From contig CP099842.1 in NCBI GenBank assembly GCA_030062745.1, positions 2,728,001-2,792,000 on the forward strand: DNA of 64,000 bases, in the 5' to 3' direction. A model generated the notes under the pieces. The model did not search any database. It worked only from the letters and a program-made list of their open reading frames with translations, and was not told the DNA's origin. Every line of letters begins with the position of its first letter. Positions within the stretch are counted from its first letter, which is position 1. This document shows positions 1 through 11,629 of the stretch, piece after piece. The position numbers and the translations under genes are program-made. This stretch comes from Capitulum mitella. Its lineage: Eukaryota > Arthropoda > Thecostraca > Pollicipedomorpha > Pollicipedidae.

Positions 1-3000
1 CAGTGCCTTTTTGTATATTCGGAGTACGTTTTCTTTAGGTTCGTAAGCCTTCTTTAATGCTTAAAATATTCTTATTTTGCTTTAATTGTCCGTTTCGGAC
101 AATGTAAGACGCCCTGCGGGCGCCTCACGCAATCAAAAGAACTGGGGCCTTCGGCCCCAGGGGGCCCGCTCGGCCGCCAGGGGGCCCCGCTTGGCCTCCA
201 GGGGGGCCATGGCCTCTTTGGCCCCCCTTGGCTACGCCACTTTGTTATACATTAACCCTATGTGTTTTAAGCGTCGCTCAGCTTGATGTATGTTGAAATT
301 CTTCTTTGTATACCATGCGTAGTGGTGCTGGGCGTGGTACTAACTGTTAATCCTTTGGGCACTCTGGCAAGATGGTTCCGTCCTGCATGTCAGAAGTTTG
401 GTGCTGGTATCATTATATTACCTGTGTGTGGGAGACAGCCAAGACCAGGGCCTCGTATAAGGAATTTTGACTGGGGGGGGGGGCGCTGGGGCAGGTCTGA
501 AAACTTGGAATTCCAGTAATACCTGCGTACTACGTTGTGTAAAAACGAAATCATGGAAAATTCGCATGTACGTTAATGTGGCCCCTAGGAACAACATTTT
601 TGTATTCGCTTAGAGTGGCTCGCTACGTGGAACTGGCCTTTTCAAATCATGAATATCTGCCCTGCAAAAGACAGTTTTTTCCTACTGTAGACCTTGTCAT
701 AAGCCATAACCTCGTTTAAACCACACTAGCCCTTTTTGATCCCAACCAGTTCAAAAGTGACCCTGTATTTTGCCCCAGATGGCATCATTGACCTTAAGGT
801 GTGGTTTTCGGGTCACATTTGTACCAAGAACATTCTTACAGAAGCGGAGCCAAGTCCGTTGGAGAATGTCGTAAATGCACAGCTCGGAAGACGAACATGG
901 ACGAGGTAACAATGTGCTGCTATATAATGCATATGATAACCGCATGTGACATAAAGGAAAGGGTATCGCACAATAGAATCATTTAACATGGTGCAATTTA
1001 TTGGCAAAACCGGCCTCAAATAACTACGCACGACTTTATCGAGATTTGTTTTACCACGTCTTTTTAATGCATTACTTAAGTCATAACGTCAACTTTCGCA
1101 AAACTCGGAGAGACGATCCCACTCTGGCTAAGCCAATGACACATGTCACTACGTTGCTGCATTGATTAACTGGGTGTCTTCTTTGTGGCGCTAGGAACAC
1201 CTGAATGACTCACAAGTACACTTCTAGATGTTCTTGTGTCATTCCTGCGGTACATGTGGGTTAATACAGTCCTTTGCTCCACGATACGCACTCTGTGACC
1301 TGTGTTGTGTGTAGCGACCACGTCCCGAGCAGGAGCTGAGGATTTCCGAACACGACTGTCACCGACACTTCTCCCTCAGTATGTAACAAGAAGCGCGCTA
1401 TCTTTCCTATGGTAGATTTGCTTTCATCGGCGGGTATGTAGAAGAAGCTGTGTTCCTATGGGTGCTCCTAGCTTCACAAATCGCTAGCGTCTGCAAAGTA
1501 ATATGTGAGTGGTTACGAGAGTGGAGGTGGTTTCGTGAGATAGTGACCCCTTGAAATGATGACAATGTGAGATGTAAAGGGATACGAAACACTGCTGCTC
1601 GCAAGTACAAGAGTGTATATATCTACATGTCGCGTCAAGACCAATGAACGTACGTATGAAGCATTGATTGAAACAACTGCATGAAAAATCAGTAATAATA
1701 AGGATAAGACAATGAATGAATGCACGGTACTCGCAAGGAAAAGGCTGTAGACATGGAGACTCCGCGTCTGAGCAATAAACTCAGCTATACAGCATTAGAA
1801 CATCTGCAGGAAAAATCAGCCATTGCCAGTGATAAGAAACTTGCAAAACTGACCACATCTCTTTCATGTCCAATGTATATGTAATGTATGTATATGCCTT
1901 TTACCACACATCATTGGTTTCAAGCCCGCGTTTATCTTGGGAACTAGGGATGACACAGTCGCCCCACAAAATGCCGCATGGTGGAATATCGAGTGCACAA
2001 ATCTTGAAAACGAAATGTTAGAAGTGATGCATTAAACAGGGTAACTGTCGACAGACATGAACATCAAACGAGAAAACTTGGAACGGCAGGGTGTCCAATA
2101 TGGATAAATATCTAATAGCGATATTTAACGAAACGGAAAAATACTGCGGGACGACATGCTAGATAAACAAGTAATCGCCAGGTTATATTTTATACCATCG
2201 TATCAGGGACGGGCATCACACATGGACTGGTACAGAATGGCCGACTTTTGCATTACAAACCATGGAGTGGGGCAATATGTAACAGCTTGATATCTCATGG
2301 GATGAAGATTATACCAAGACATGAACCTGATGGCGAGGTGGTCAGGACTTTTGCCTGCCAAAAACACGGACGGAGTTCAAGCTCTTCCCAAGCTGACTGT
2401 CGTTGGCAGATACGGTAATCAGCGCTGGCCGTCGCCGGAGATCGGCGGAATGTTCTACGATTATTCTATCCGAGACGCTGGAAAAACGTTTTCTAGTCCA
2501 CTGTCATGTGATATTATCAGGTGAAAGATCCCTTCAACAGGAGTCACAAGTTGCCTTCAAAAGAGTACTGGGAAAAGAAAATGGGCAATTTTTCGATGCC
2601 CAGGACCTGAACCCTGTACCCTATATGGCGCGAAAAGCCAGCATTTTTGCATCCACACCATCAGGTTCGGTGGTGCAACGAGGGTATCTGTCTAGGCGGT
2701 TCAGTTCAGTAACCCCGTGAGACAACTGGAATATTCATTTCAATTTTGGCTAAATAGCAAAAACAGTTGAAAGGTTATGTGTAAACCGTGCAAAGATTTC
2801 ACGACGGTCCTGCTGAGATGTCCCCCATACAGTTTAAGGAAAAGTCAGTGCCCGTGCGCTACTAGGTGCCCGTATTGCGACACCATTCACTTAAATATTT
2901 ACTCGATGCGTTATTGATCTCTACCCCGACATTTTTTTTTCATTCAGTCATCAAGCATTTGGTATGTGGCAGGTTGGTGTTTATACTGTTTCGATATTTA

Positions 3001-4540
3001 TGTTGAACATTTTACATTTCATGTTTTCTCAATCCATGCTTTGTTCGACGAAACAGTTGCTTTCCACTTGGCCCCTACATTGATATCCAGCGTTACGTAT
3101 TTCTCGTTGGAAATTTCTGTTCGCCGTTATTCATTTTATTCGATGTTTTGTGTTCGCTGGTTGTAATCGAACAAGTCATCCCACCGTATTTCATTCCGTT
3201 TCTAAGAAAGTGGCTGATTATAGGGCACTATGACTTCAAAATCACACCAAGAGGTGTTATAGGTCATGGCGGGTGAAATATCAGGTCATTTTGCATTTCA
3301 GTGAGCTCTGAGTTTATTTGATTGTGTGACTAAAACGAGCTTATGCTTCATGAGAAGGCAATTAGTTGCGAAAAACGGTCATAACAAGGCAAAATGCATG
3401 ATTAAAAAAACATAAATTCTTCAGAAGTAGATCACTTTGAACTACAGAAGTTTTGGTTTTCGGGATATGGCTACGTACAGAATAATTACGTTTTTTTTTT
3501 GCTTTGGATCTTTTTTTTTTGCCTCTGGTCTACTATCTACCCCATCCTTTTCCCCTCATAGTTCGACTGCATTGTTTTCGGTTTTTCCCTTTTGCAGCAT
3601 AACAATGGCATTAACATATGTTATTTCCATACACTGCCACCTGTGATTTAATCGCATGAAAAACTGGTGGACGAGGCATTTCGCGGTGACCTTGCATTGG
3701 GAAAAATCTTATGCGACCACAAAAAAAACGGTATTTATTGTGCATTTCTGCAATGACTTCGAATTTAAAAAAGCTACGTCTCCGCAGAAAACCTGTTTCA
3801 GACTTCATGATTCTGAACATTCCAAATGTCTCCCCCAGCTTGGCTTTGCCTCAAAAGGGGGGAGGCTGGCGACTCGACTGCGGGGCTGAGCCCCTCAGTT
3901 AACATGTTGACGAGACCCTGGACAAAGCTGCTTTGGTAAGTGCTTGAGATAACGATTGCGTTCTCGTGTGATGTTCTACGATTATTTTACGCGAAAGCAA
4001 AAAGAACGAAATTCAGTTATTCTTTTTTTGGGGGGAGGGGAGAAAAAACCCAGATGAGGTCGGCCGTTGATCCGATAGAGCTTGCCCCCCACCCAACCGA
4101 AAACGCAATCTGCCTGACGAGAGCGCCCGATCGACGGATTACTGTGTCGTAAATTACGGTTTGCAATGATCATTGCCAAAATGACGAAGCGGAAACGGAC
4201 CGAACAGTTTGTCTTAGGGCAACCTAATGCACTGTCTAGAACTCACAAAACAAGATGTTCAAATCCCAGCGAGATCAAACGAACACAACTGGTGGCCATT
4301 CGTCACCAAAACCAGAGGCAGCTGAGATAGCAGTGGCATGGAAAATGAAGGGATATTAGCAGTGGAGCTAACGGCTATCGAAAAAATGGTCCGGTCGCGT
4401 TATGCGATGTACCAAACGGTCAGCGATTCACTCAGGATTTTCCTAAGTGGGAGGAGAGGTTAGGCCTTCGGCCGAGGGCCTTCACCCAAACGACGAGTTC
4501 TTTTTCGTTCGGAGCATGCATTGCATTTGTTTGGCAACCA
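1..4540. other. Intergenic AT-rich DNA, no gene seen
   Basis: No convincing coding exon on either strand. The longest frame (2403-2720, plus) encodes 105 residues with no recognisable motif. Short GC-rich palindromic pieces near 100-240 and 3830-4100 look like ends of transposon-derived repeats. Runs of T occur at 2932-2940 and 3490-3520. Confidence 0.6.
100..240. repeat. GC-rich palindromic repeat end (MITE-like)
   Basis: It contains nested hairpins, including CTGGGGCCTTCGGCCCCAG at 142-160. It ends in a C-run followed by TTGGCTACGCCAC, a type of ending shared by the short repeats elsewhere in the window that begin or end in G/C runs. Family and exact borders are unclear. Confidence 0.4.
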
Positions 4541-4550
4541 GAAAATGTAC

Positions 4551-4583
4551 ATCTGTATATATATATATATATGCATAAATATG

Positions 4584-4619
<36 letters not shown>

Positions 4620-4723
4620 ACCATCTGAGATGTAGATGAAATCTATATATATATATATATGTCTCTCTATATATACATATACATATACATATATATATAT
4701 ATATATATACATATATATATTAT
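4551..4723. repeat. AT and GA dinucleotide microsatellite cluster
   Basis: Several TA/CATA runs surround a pure GA run (about 4597-4619). The run lies inside the arms of a perfect inverted repeat, which is listed separately. Open frames of repeated Tyr-Ile on both strands are artefacts of this repeat. Confidence 0.9.
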
Positions 4724-4757
4724 AAATAGGTCTCTTTTACATCTCAGATGGTTCTCT
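4615..4757. repeat. Perfect 20-bp inverted repeat flanking the microsatellite
   Basis: AGAGAACCATCTGAGATGTA at 4615-4634 is repeated as its exact reverse complement at 4738-4757. The spacer is 103 bp and is almost all TA repeats. A transcript would fold into a long hairpin. The perfect arms suggest a recent origin, or the ends of a small element. Confidence 0.9.
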
Positions 4758-4954
4758 TGTAGGTTAATGAGAGTTCTGCATCGCAGCACATGCATAAAAG
4801 AACGTAACGTAATGGAAAAAGGCGTCTCACGGAAGTGGAAAATTAAAGCAAAACTGTTTGATTTCAATTGCATTCATGGACACCATTTTTTAGAGTGTTG
4901 TAGAATGTTACACAGCGCTAAATGTTATCGGATATGGCGATTTTCAAAGAGAGT

Positions 4955-5220
4955 CCATGCTGTTTACAGGCCAGCGGAGAACTCCTTCACAGTTCAGCAC
5001 GGGTCCTCGTTGATCAGTAAGAGTTCATTTGCTGCAGAGAGGGAGCGAACATGATGACTTGTAAATGGGGCCGTGTTGTTTACAGGCAAGCAGATGTCCT
5101 TTAGGAGGACAGGGGCCCCTTTACTTCCGGCGGAGACCACTTCACAGGACCCCCTTTACCGACCGGTAGCTGCAGGGGTTCCTTCACAGACGTGCAGGGG
5201 CCCCTATAAGGGTCGGCTTA
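4955..5220 (+). repeat. Degenerate ~22-bp minisatellite, array 1
   Basis: Repeated variants of CCCTTTACAGGCCAGCAGGG, for example TGTTTACAGGCCAGCGGAGA near 4970 and GTTTACAGGCAAGCAGATGT near 5080. Units are diverged and interrupted. The array shares its unit with the larger array at 7.2-7.8 kb. Confidence 0.7.
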
Positions 5221-5224
5221 GATA

Positions 5225-6365
5225 ACTTTTTACTGAACCACCTCAACGGCAGAATGGCCCTTTTTCAACTTTTTCTGAAAATGTATGGGGCTTGGCCTAG
5301 TCTGATGTACTTTGATACACTGAATCCAAATATGACTTTTAAGGACCAGTTTTGGAAAACAAACTGCCTGTCCCACCCCCTAAAGTTTATGGCATGATGC
5401 AAAATTCACATGTTTGGGATCCTAGACGTCATATCATAGTCTGAGGCAGGCAAATTACATTTCAGATTAAAAATCGGCTCCTCTCTTCCTTTCCACGTGA
5501 GCCGCAATGCGGTACCAGGTTTAGTAATTCCGAAATATCGCTCGGCAGTTGGTAGGTTCGGACCTCCCACGGACTAGATGGCGCCAGCGTCGCTCGCCAC
5601 GCTGCAGTCGGTTGAATTTGTGGTCGTGGCCGGTATTGTGTCGACGTCTGGTGATTTCGTGCATATTTTATTGGGAAATGGAAAAACAGGTGAACGTTGT
5701 TTGAGGCTGCAACTAAAATTACAAGATATGAATCTTGCCACAGCCCAAGTTGGCCAATGATCTAACTACACGACCATTGAAATGGCAGCCAACGAAATGT
5801 AGGTTTTGTTACCACCACGCTGCGGTCCATTTCAGGGACGTTGAAGCGCCGGACTTGGCTGCTGGCTTGGCGCTGTCTTGCTGCCCTTATGTGTATTGTT
5901 ACGGTTTCTTTTCATACTGTGAGAGCGAGTATTTCAAGCAGCATACGTCACGTAAACGTATCATAACGACACACTAAGTAACCAGAGCAGTTACCAGCGT
6001 GCTGTCTCGGCCCTTGCGCACGAGTCACTGCAGTCTGCTCTTTTGGCGCCCACGAAACGCTCTGTTATTTAGAGCAATGCCGTCTCCGCGGGGAGCACCA
6101 GCAACGGCGCCGGCCGCCTCAGTGGTCAACTTGGCCACCCGTTCCATGGAATGGGTCTAACACGGCACCCTAGTCCCTAGCGGCGAGTGCACCAGCTGCT
6201 TCAGCCAATCGCTGGTCAGCCATTTCGAGCAGAGCAGCTTTATATGACTTGCCTGGGTGGTGCGCCGCTCGTCCACCAGATCCCGCCAACTAAATTGGCA
6301 GTCGATTTCATGGAGCATGGAGCACCGAACTTGGTTGTTCACTGGTCGCTGTCCCGCTGGCCTCA
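5225..6365. other. Non-coding stretch between minisatellite arrays, no gene confirmed
   Basis: A 60-codon frame begins at ATG 5578 (plus), but it has no recognisable domain and no clear splice context. GC content rises from about 5550 onward. Nothing else was recognised. Confidence 0.5.
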
Positions 6366-6369
6366 TCAG

Positions 6370-6522
6370 CGATCAGCTGGAGCAGCTGGAGCTCTCGCTG
6401 CGAAGGACTGGCGTGCCACACCCAGTCCACCGAGCGGGTGGTCAAGCTGACTACTGAGGCGGCCTCCGCCGTGACTGATGCTGCCCGCCACGACGACATG
6501 GCTCTGAATAACAGGGCTTTTC
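6370..6522 (+). pseudogene. Exon-like helical segment, possibly a broken exon
   Basis: A 153-base segment is bounded by an acceptor-like CCTCATCAG and a donor GTGAGT. One frame reads SDQLEQLELSLRRTG at the left and another reads TQSTERVVKLTTEAASAVTD further right, both helix-like. They are out of register by one base near 6420, so it would have to be a decayed exon, a sequencing error or chance. No homologue is recognised, and it is not clearly related to the gene at 13-15 kb. Confidence 0.25.
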
Positions 6523-7160
6523 GTGAGTGTCAGAAGGGCAGACTGCAGTGACTCGTGCGACGGGGCCGAGACAGCACGCTGGTAACTGCACTGTCGTCTT
6601 GGTGCGTGCGGATCGCCTGCAATTTTGTAGGCGCCGTTGATCAATCGTGATCGTTTCGTTATATTGTTGGCCATTGTAGCTCTGGTAAGACTTGTATCTT
6701 ATAATTTCAGTTGTGGGCGTAAATCAGGTTTATCTATGTTTCCATTTCCCACTATTCAAAGCATGAAATCACCAGACGCTGGCACAGTAACGGCCATGGC
6801 CACGGCCCAACCGGCCTCTCGCGCGACGCTAGGGCCATCTAGTGCGTGTTAGGTACATACCTACCAATTTCTAAGACTTCAGGACTACTAAATACGACAG
6901 CGCGATGCGGTTCATGTGGAAAGGAAGAGAAGGAGTTCATTTGCAATTTTCAGTGTCATTTACCTGCCTCACGAATACGATATAACGTCCAGGACCCCAA
7001 ACATGAAAAAAATTCCGTAATGCCAATAACTTCGTGTGCGCGAGGCGTGCAATTTTTTTGGTAAAATTGAGCTTTACATGGCATATTTTGACTCAACGAA
7101 TTAAAATGCACCAGTCTTCACGCCATCTCTTCTTGCATTTTTGGAAAAAGTTCAAAAGGA
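6523..7160. other. Intergenic stretch, nothing recognised
   Basis: A short plus-strand frame of 71 codons near 6637-6852 includes an internal TTTCAG, but no exon pair could be built. No repeat was recognised. Confidence 0.5.
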
Positions 7161-7164
7161 TGCC

Positions 7165-7795
7165 CTTCTTTACGGACCGGCGGAAGCTCCCTTTACAGAC
7201 CAACAGAGGACCCCTTTACAGGCCAGTAGATAACCCCTTTCGAGGCCAACGAGGCATCCTGCTGGCCTGTAGAGCCGGTAGCAGCGGGAGGGAAGTTCCC
7301 TTAGAAGCCAGCAGGGACAGACTGTCACGGACCCTTTGTGAACCAACCACTCTTTACAGATCTGCGAGGATTCTTTACCGGCCCGCGGCATACCCGCCTA
7401 TAGGTCCGTATGCAGGCTTCTCACATGTCAGCGCGATATCCCTATATGGACCAACAAGGCCCCTATATGGATCAACCCTATATGGGCCAACCTCTTACCG
7501 CCTGAACAAGCCAGCATGGTGCCTCGTTATAAGGCCCCTCTATAGGTCCAAAGGTGGGTATCTACAGGGCGACACAGGATCTCTTCACAGGCTAGCAGAA
7601 ACCCTTAACATCTAGGCACGGGACTTGTCTACAGGCTCGTAGACGAGCCCTTTCGCTGAGGACCTCTGCAAGCCAGCAGGGGCCCTACTGAAAGGCTAGG
7701 AGGTGCGTCCTTCGCATGCCGGTAGGACCCTTAAGCTAGTAAAGTAGCCGTAAGTAGTAAGTAGCCCCTAAGTATAAAGGGCCTCTAACAATGAC
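7165..7795 (+). repeat. Degenerate ~22-bp minisatellite, array 2
   Basis: About 25 diverged units of the type CCCTTTACAGACCAACAGAGG, running from about 7165 to 7740 and then fading into GTAAGTAGTAAGTAGCC. The 193-codon frame across it (7034-7615) only reflects the repeat and carries no domain. Confidence 0.75.
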
Positions 7796-8533
7796 GCCCT
7801 TTCAGTTCAGTCGTCATAGGATCCAATGGAACCAGAATCCACCGACATGATCTCCTTCGAGGTTGCCTGTAAAGCCATCGTGTGACAGAAAGGGGTCAAA
7901 CGTGGTATCATCGTGCAGTTAGCTGAAATAGGACCAAGGTACACGGTCGTTTCTGCTTCGTCGCTCTGTCTCGTCAGATTTGAAAATGCCTGTGGTATCG
8001 CACCCCTCTCCCCACTGTTCGAAGGTAGGCAAACAGCGAATCAACTGCAGTGCAGATCGTTTTTTATGAAAGTTTACGCAAATACTGATATCTTTACCAA
8101 ACCCACGACCTGGCACCATTGAACGAACTGAGAAAATGTTTTGAGATTTCGTATGGAGTGGTAAACTGGATGAAATAAAATGCGATAGTACGATTAAAAA
8201 TTACAGAAGCGATGATGTGAAAACGTTAATTAGCTTCACAGCGAGCTTAAAAGTTACTTATATTATCCGAATATGGCATTCCAAATGGAATGGGCACAAG
8301 TACATAGTAAGACTTAGCATAAAGGAAAACTTCGAGATTATCGTAATGTTCGGGCTCGGCAAACTTACACAAACCCATGATGAAAAACACCTTTTGGAAA
8401 GATGTCATAAAAAAAGACATGGAAAATCTTCGTCAGAGTTTACAACCCCCAAGATAAAAACATGGCATCAATCATGAGTGAGACAACCAAAAATGCATTT
8501 TTTTAGGAGATTTATGGAATTCGTCGTCAGGAA
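7796..8533. other. Intergenic AT-rich stretch, nothing recognised
   Basis: Short frames only, with none showing splice context or motifs. Confidence 0.5.
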
Positions 8534-8534
8534 C

Positions 8535-8690
8535 AGAGGCGCAGCCAAGGGGGACCGGCGCCTCGCTGAGGCCTTTATTTTTTGTGGAAACCATTGCACA
8601 TCGTCTTCTTGGCATGCGGTTTTCGTATGTTTTCACGTCATACTGAGCTCCGGCCCCCCACCTGAAAATCTTGGGTGCGCTCCTGGTCAG
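8535..8690 (+). mobile_element. MITE-like repeat, family M1 copy 1 (~160 bp)
   Basis: It begins with GAGGCGCAGCCAAGGGGG and ends near TTGGGTGCGCTCCTGG, which are imperfect inverted ends. Its middle, CCATTGCACATCGTCTTC, matches the copies at 11.47 and 52.65 kb. It is non-coding and belongs to no superfamily I can name. Confidence 0.7.
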
Positions 8691-9302
8691 GAAGATATTT
8701 GTCTAAAAAACTGCAAATAACAGACGAGCGCTCACCGATCTGTTTAGTTCTTAGGAAGTTCCCTCCACATATCGGCGAGGATATACAAAGAAAAATACGC
8801 ATTTCAAATGGCAAATAAAACAGCCATTGCTGTGAACACAACTAAGATCAGTAAATTAATACATCAGAAAATCAGAAATGCAAGCAAATTTGACTCCGAT
8901 AATCAGCGATTGGAACAGAAATCGACAAGGGAAAAAGGCAGTTGTGAAAGCGAATCTTTTGTAGAGGTCATCGCGGCACTGCAGTCTTTACAGCTGAGAA
9001 CATTTCATTTAAAACTAATTAGACGAATAACAGCAACAACCCGTATTATTTCTCCTGCAGGACTAGTCCCAGGTAGATATTGTTGTTTTTACAAGGACGA
9101 AAAAGAGACGCTAAATTATGCGTTTCGACTTTGTTTATGCATGAAAACCTTATGTTAGTTTATATAGCGCAAAACTGTTGCTTCCAATTACACAACTCAA
9201 GCAAAATGGTTTCTACTAAACTCTAGTAGTTAAACAGTAACACTTCTGACTACTCTAGCGAAACATGTGATTTAAAGGGCGCAAAACCAGACATCTAACA
9301 CA
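8691..9302. other. Intergenic stretch, nothing recognised
   Basis: A 116-codon plus-strand frame (8808-9158) has no recognisable motif and no acceptor or donor that would make it a likely exon. Confidence 0.5.
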
Positions 9303-10223
9303 TTAACCCGCGCACAACCGTCGGTCCGTTCCGATCATGGGCAATTGACTGTCCCCCCCCCCTCCTCCCTCTAACTCACGAACGGTTGGTCGCACGATAA
9401 AAATAAGTACACCGTTGGAAAGCCTGTGACGAGCAGAGCTCGAAACTCATTTGGTCTCTCTCTAAAAAAAAAACTCACACATGGTCTCATTTTTAGTTTT
9501 AGATAATATGTAAGCAATTTACGCCCTATATATGTTTTCTCATAGCCGACTGCATGAGACCGAGAAATGGCCTGAATCTCAAGGGCTGTGACTAATAACG
9601 CATAGGTAAAGGTACCAGCGCACAAGTAAAGGTCCGCGGATGCCGATACATGTCTAATTTCCCCAGATTTGTTCAATATATACGCCGAAACGCTGAGTTA
9701 AAGACACCGTAATTCTCCCGCCAGCTGTCAGTGTGCGCCGCTGCCGTATGCGGTACCAAATTGACGGGAACTAATTTTGGCGTTCCTTTATTCTTGCGAA
9801 AAAAGACGATCTATGTAAATTTTATTGATCTTTGTGGTTCTTGTGGTGGTTTCTCATGCTTAAATTTTGGAAAAATTTATTAGTTACCAATCTACAAAAT
9901 TGGCGGAGCTTTATTTGCAAGAGCCTGCTTGTTTCCAAAATACGCCATTTTTCAAACTTTTTGAGGTTTTTGGTATTACTTACGTCTGTGCAAGCTAGTT
10001 CTGCCATTTTCGACCCATTCTGAGTAATTCATCGCTGATTTTGACGGTTGTACATTTTGTCTCACTACAGTTATTCGTGACCTGACCTCAGGCCAATGGC
10101 TGGAAGTCATTGATACTTTGCCCAATGACGGTAACTAGATGTCTGCTTGACTCCATACCAAAAATGTTGTGGAACATTCCGTCAATTTGCGAAAAAAACG
10201 GCGACATTTCTTGAAAATGGGCT

Positions 10224-10236
10224 TGACCTTAGGTCA
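10224..10236. promoter_or_regulatory. Everted AGGTCA pair (ER1-like) inside element B
   Basis: TGACCTTAGGTCA is two nuclear-receptor half-sites facing apart with one base between. It is a perfect match to the motif. Function is not known. Confidence 0.4.
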
Positions 10237-10406
10237 ATGACACGGAAAATCCCGAAAAATCTGAGATAGCAGATTTGTTGCATCTATCACGATTACTAGC
10301 ACCTGAAAGTAGTATTGCGATATCTTGTTTTGCGAAAAAGTTAGAGGGCGCTAAATTTTTTTTGCACATAGGTCCGTTTGACCTGACTTAGGTCAAACAC
10401 CGGACC

Positions 10407-10419
10407 TGACCTGAGGTCA
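10407..10419. promoter_or_regulatory. Second everted AGGTCA pair inside element B
   Basis: TGACCTGAGGTCA lies 183 bases downstream of the first pair. Further half-sites lie at about 10083 and 10384, so this is a cluster rather than a single chance hit. Confidence 0.4.
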
Positions 10420-10684
10420 AAATTTTGACACGAGATGTAAAATTGATGGAGCAAAAGGTGCACAAAGTTTGGTGGCTCTGTGTTTGTTCGTCCTCTCGCA
10501 ATCTCAGAAAAACCTCAGGGGGGCAGTCAACTGCCCCCCCCCAGTCGGGGACGGGTTAAAACGCATTCAAAGAACAGAGAGATATTAAGCATATGGCTGC
10601 AGTTATGCAACACGACATGATCAAGCTCATAGCAAAATGGGAATGCGTACCGCGACACCTACCTCAGTGATACACACAAATTCC

Positions 10685-10848
10685 AGCAGCGCAGGAAGTC
10701 CTTCGCACTTGAGGTGGGAGAGGGGGGGAGAGAAGCATTCTGAGTCAATTATTTACGATCAACGCTCCGAAGGTCGAATATAAACGTTAAATTTCAAAAA
10801 AATGGACGGGGAGCTGCTCCCTTTCCCATGCTTACCGTGCCCTTGGGT
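10685..10848. mobile_element. MITE-like repeat, family M2 copy 1 (~160 bp)
   Basis: It shares AGAAGCATTCTGAGTCAATT and AACGTTAAATTTCAAAAAAA in order with the copy at 44.36-44.51 kb. It ends in an AGCTGCTCCC block and CCCATGCTTACCGTGCCC. Terminal repeats are more eroded than in the other copy. Confidence 0.65.
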
Positions 10849-11468
10849 TTTGCGAAAGATAGTAGCGCTTGCTGGAGCTCGCACGTTGTCTTCTCTCTGC
10901 AGGTCAGTGTTTTTACAATGATACATGAGTTATGGTTCAATTGCGAGACAGTCATGTGTTGCAGTGCTGTATACGTACTCTGTTCTTTGTCTGCGCTGTT
11001 AGGTGTATATATGCTACTGCTGATACATGTCTGGAACGAAAAACAATAGGAAATACGGGCAAGGCTTAAGAGGATGGATGAAGTCTCGGAAGTCTTTCAT
11101 TTGTTTACTCATTTTCAAGGGCCTAGCTCCGCCACGGCTGTTAGACGCACAACACTGTGAATCGGCTCTGTCGTTCCTGTTCCGGGACCTGGATTTTAGA
11201 GCTAAACCTCACTGGGGGACAGCTTATTCGGCCCCATTGGTGGAATCTCTTGTACTACTGGTGTTGCCAATGTGGCACCAATAATTCCGAGGTTTAGTTT
11301 TCGGTTCATGGTGATACATGGAAGAATGGACTTCAGAAAGGCGATGCCAGCTCTAATAATTACCCAAAGTCTAGACACTTGTTGGAGCCTCTTGGATATC
11401 AGGAACTCCGTCCGGCTTTTCTGAAACGACTAATACGAATCTCGATACTATTCTTGCATCCATCAGCA
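10849..11468. other. Intergenic stretch, nothing recognised
   Basis: It includes an 85-codon plus-strand frame (11027-11284) without a recognisable domain and without clear splice sites. Confidence 0.5.
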
Positions 11469-11622
11469 CCGGTGCAGCCTAGGGGGAGGCCCGGAACCCC
11501 CTTAGACCCGCATTTTTTGTTAAAACTATTGCAAATTGTCTTCCCAGGAGGCGGTTTTCATGTGGTTTTAGTTCACACTGAGCTTCGCCCCCCCCCCCCC
11601 CAAGAAAATCCTGCCCCTGCTT
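11469..11622 (+). mobile_element. MITE-like repeat, family M1 copy 2
   Basis: It matches the copies at 8.5 and 52.65 kb through GACCCGCATTTTTTGTTAAA, CTTCCCAGGAGGCGGTTTTC and a long C-run. It abuts the left edge of the decayed element A copy and may mark where that copy was cut or nested. Confidence 0.7.
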
Positions 11623-11629
11623 TCGCATA

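Larger units (their letters stand above)
9307..10555. mobile_element. TTAA-bounded non-autonomous element, piggyBac-like (family B)
   Basis: Seen: TTAA at 9303-9306 followed by CCCG, and CGGG followed by TTAA at 10556-10559. Both ends also carry an inward inverted block, CAATTGACTGTCCCCC on the left and GGGGGGCAGTCAACTGCC on the right. Length is 1,249 bp, with no transposase frame. TTAA target duplications and CCC starts are typical of piggyBac elements. The outer terminal match is short, so the class is probable rather than certain. The interior is dense in AGGTCA half-sites. Confidence 0.6.

Noticed and set aside
7034-7615. 193-codon plus-strand open frame
   Set aside because: It lies across the 22-bp minisatellite and shows only repeat-derived sequence.
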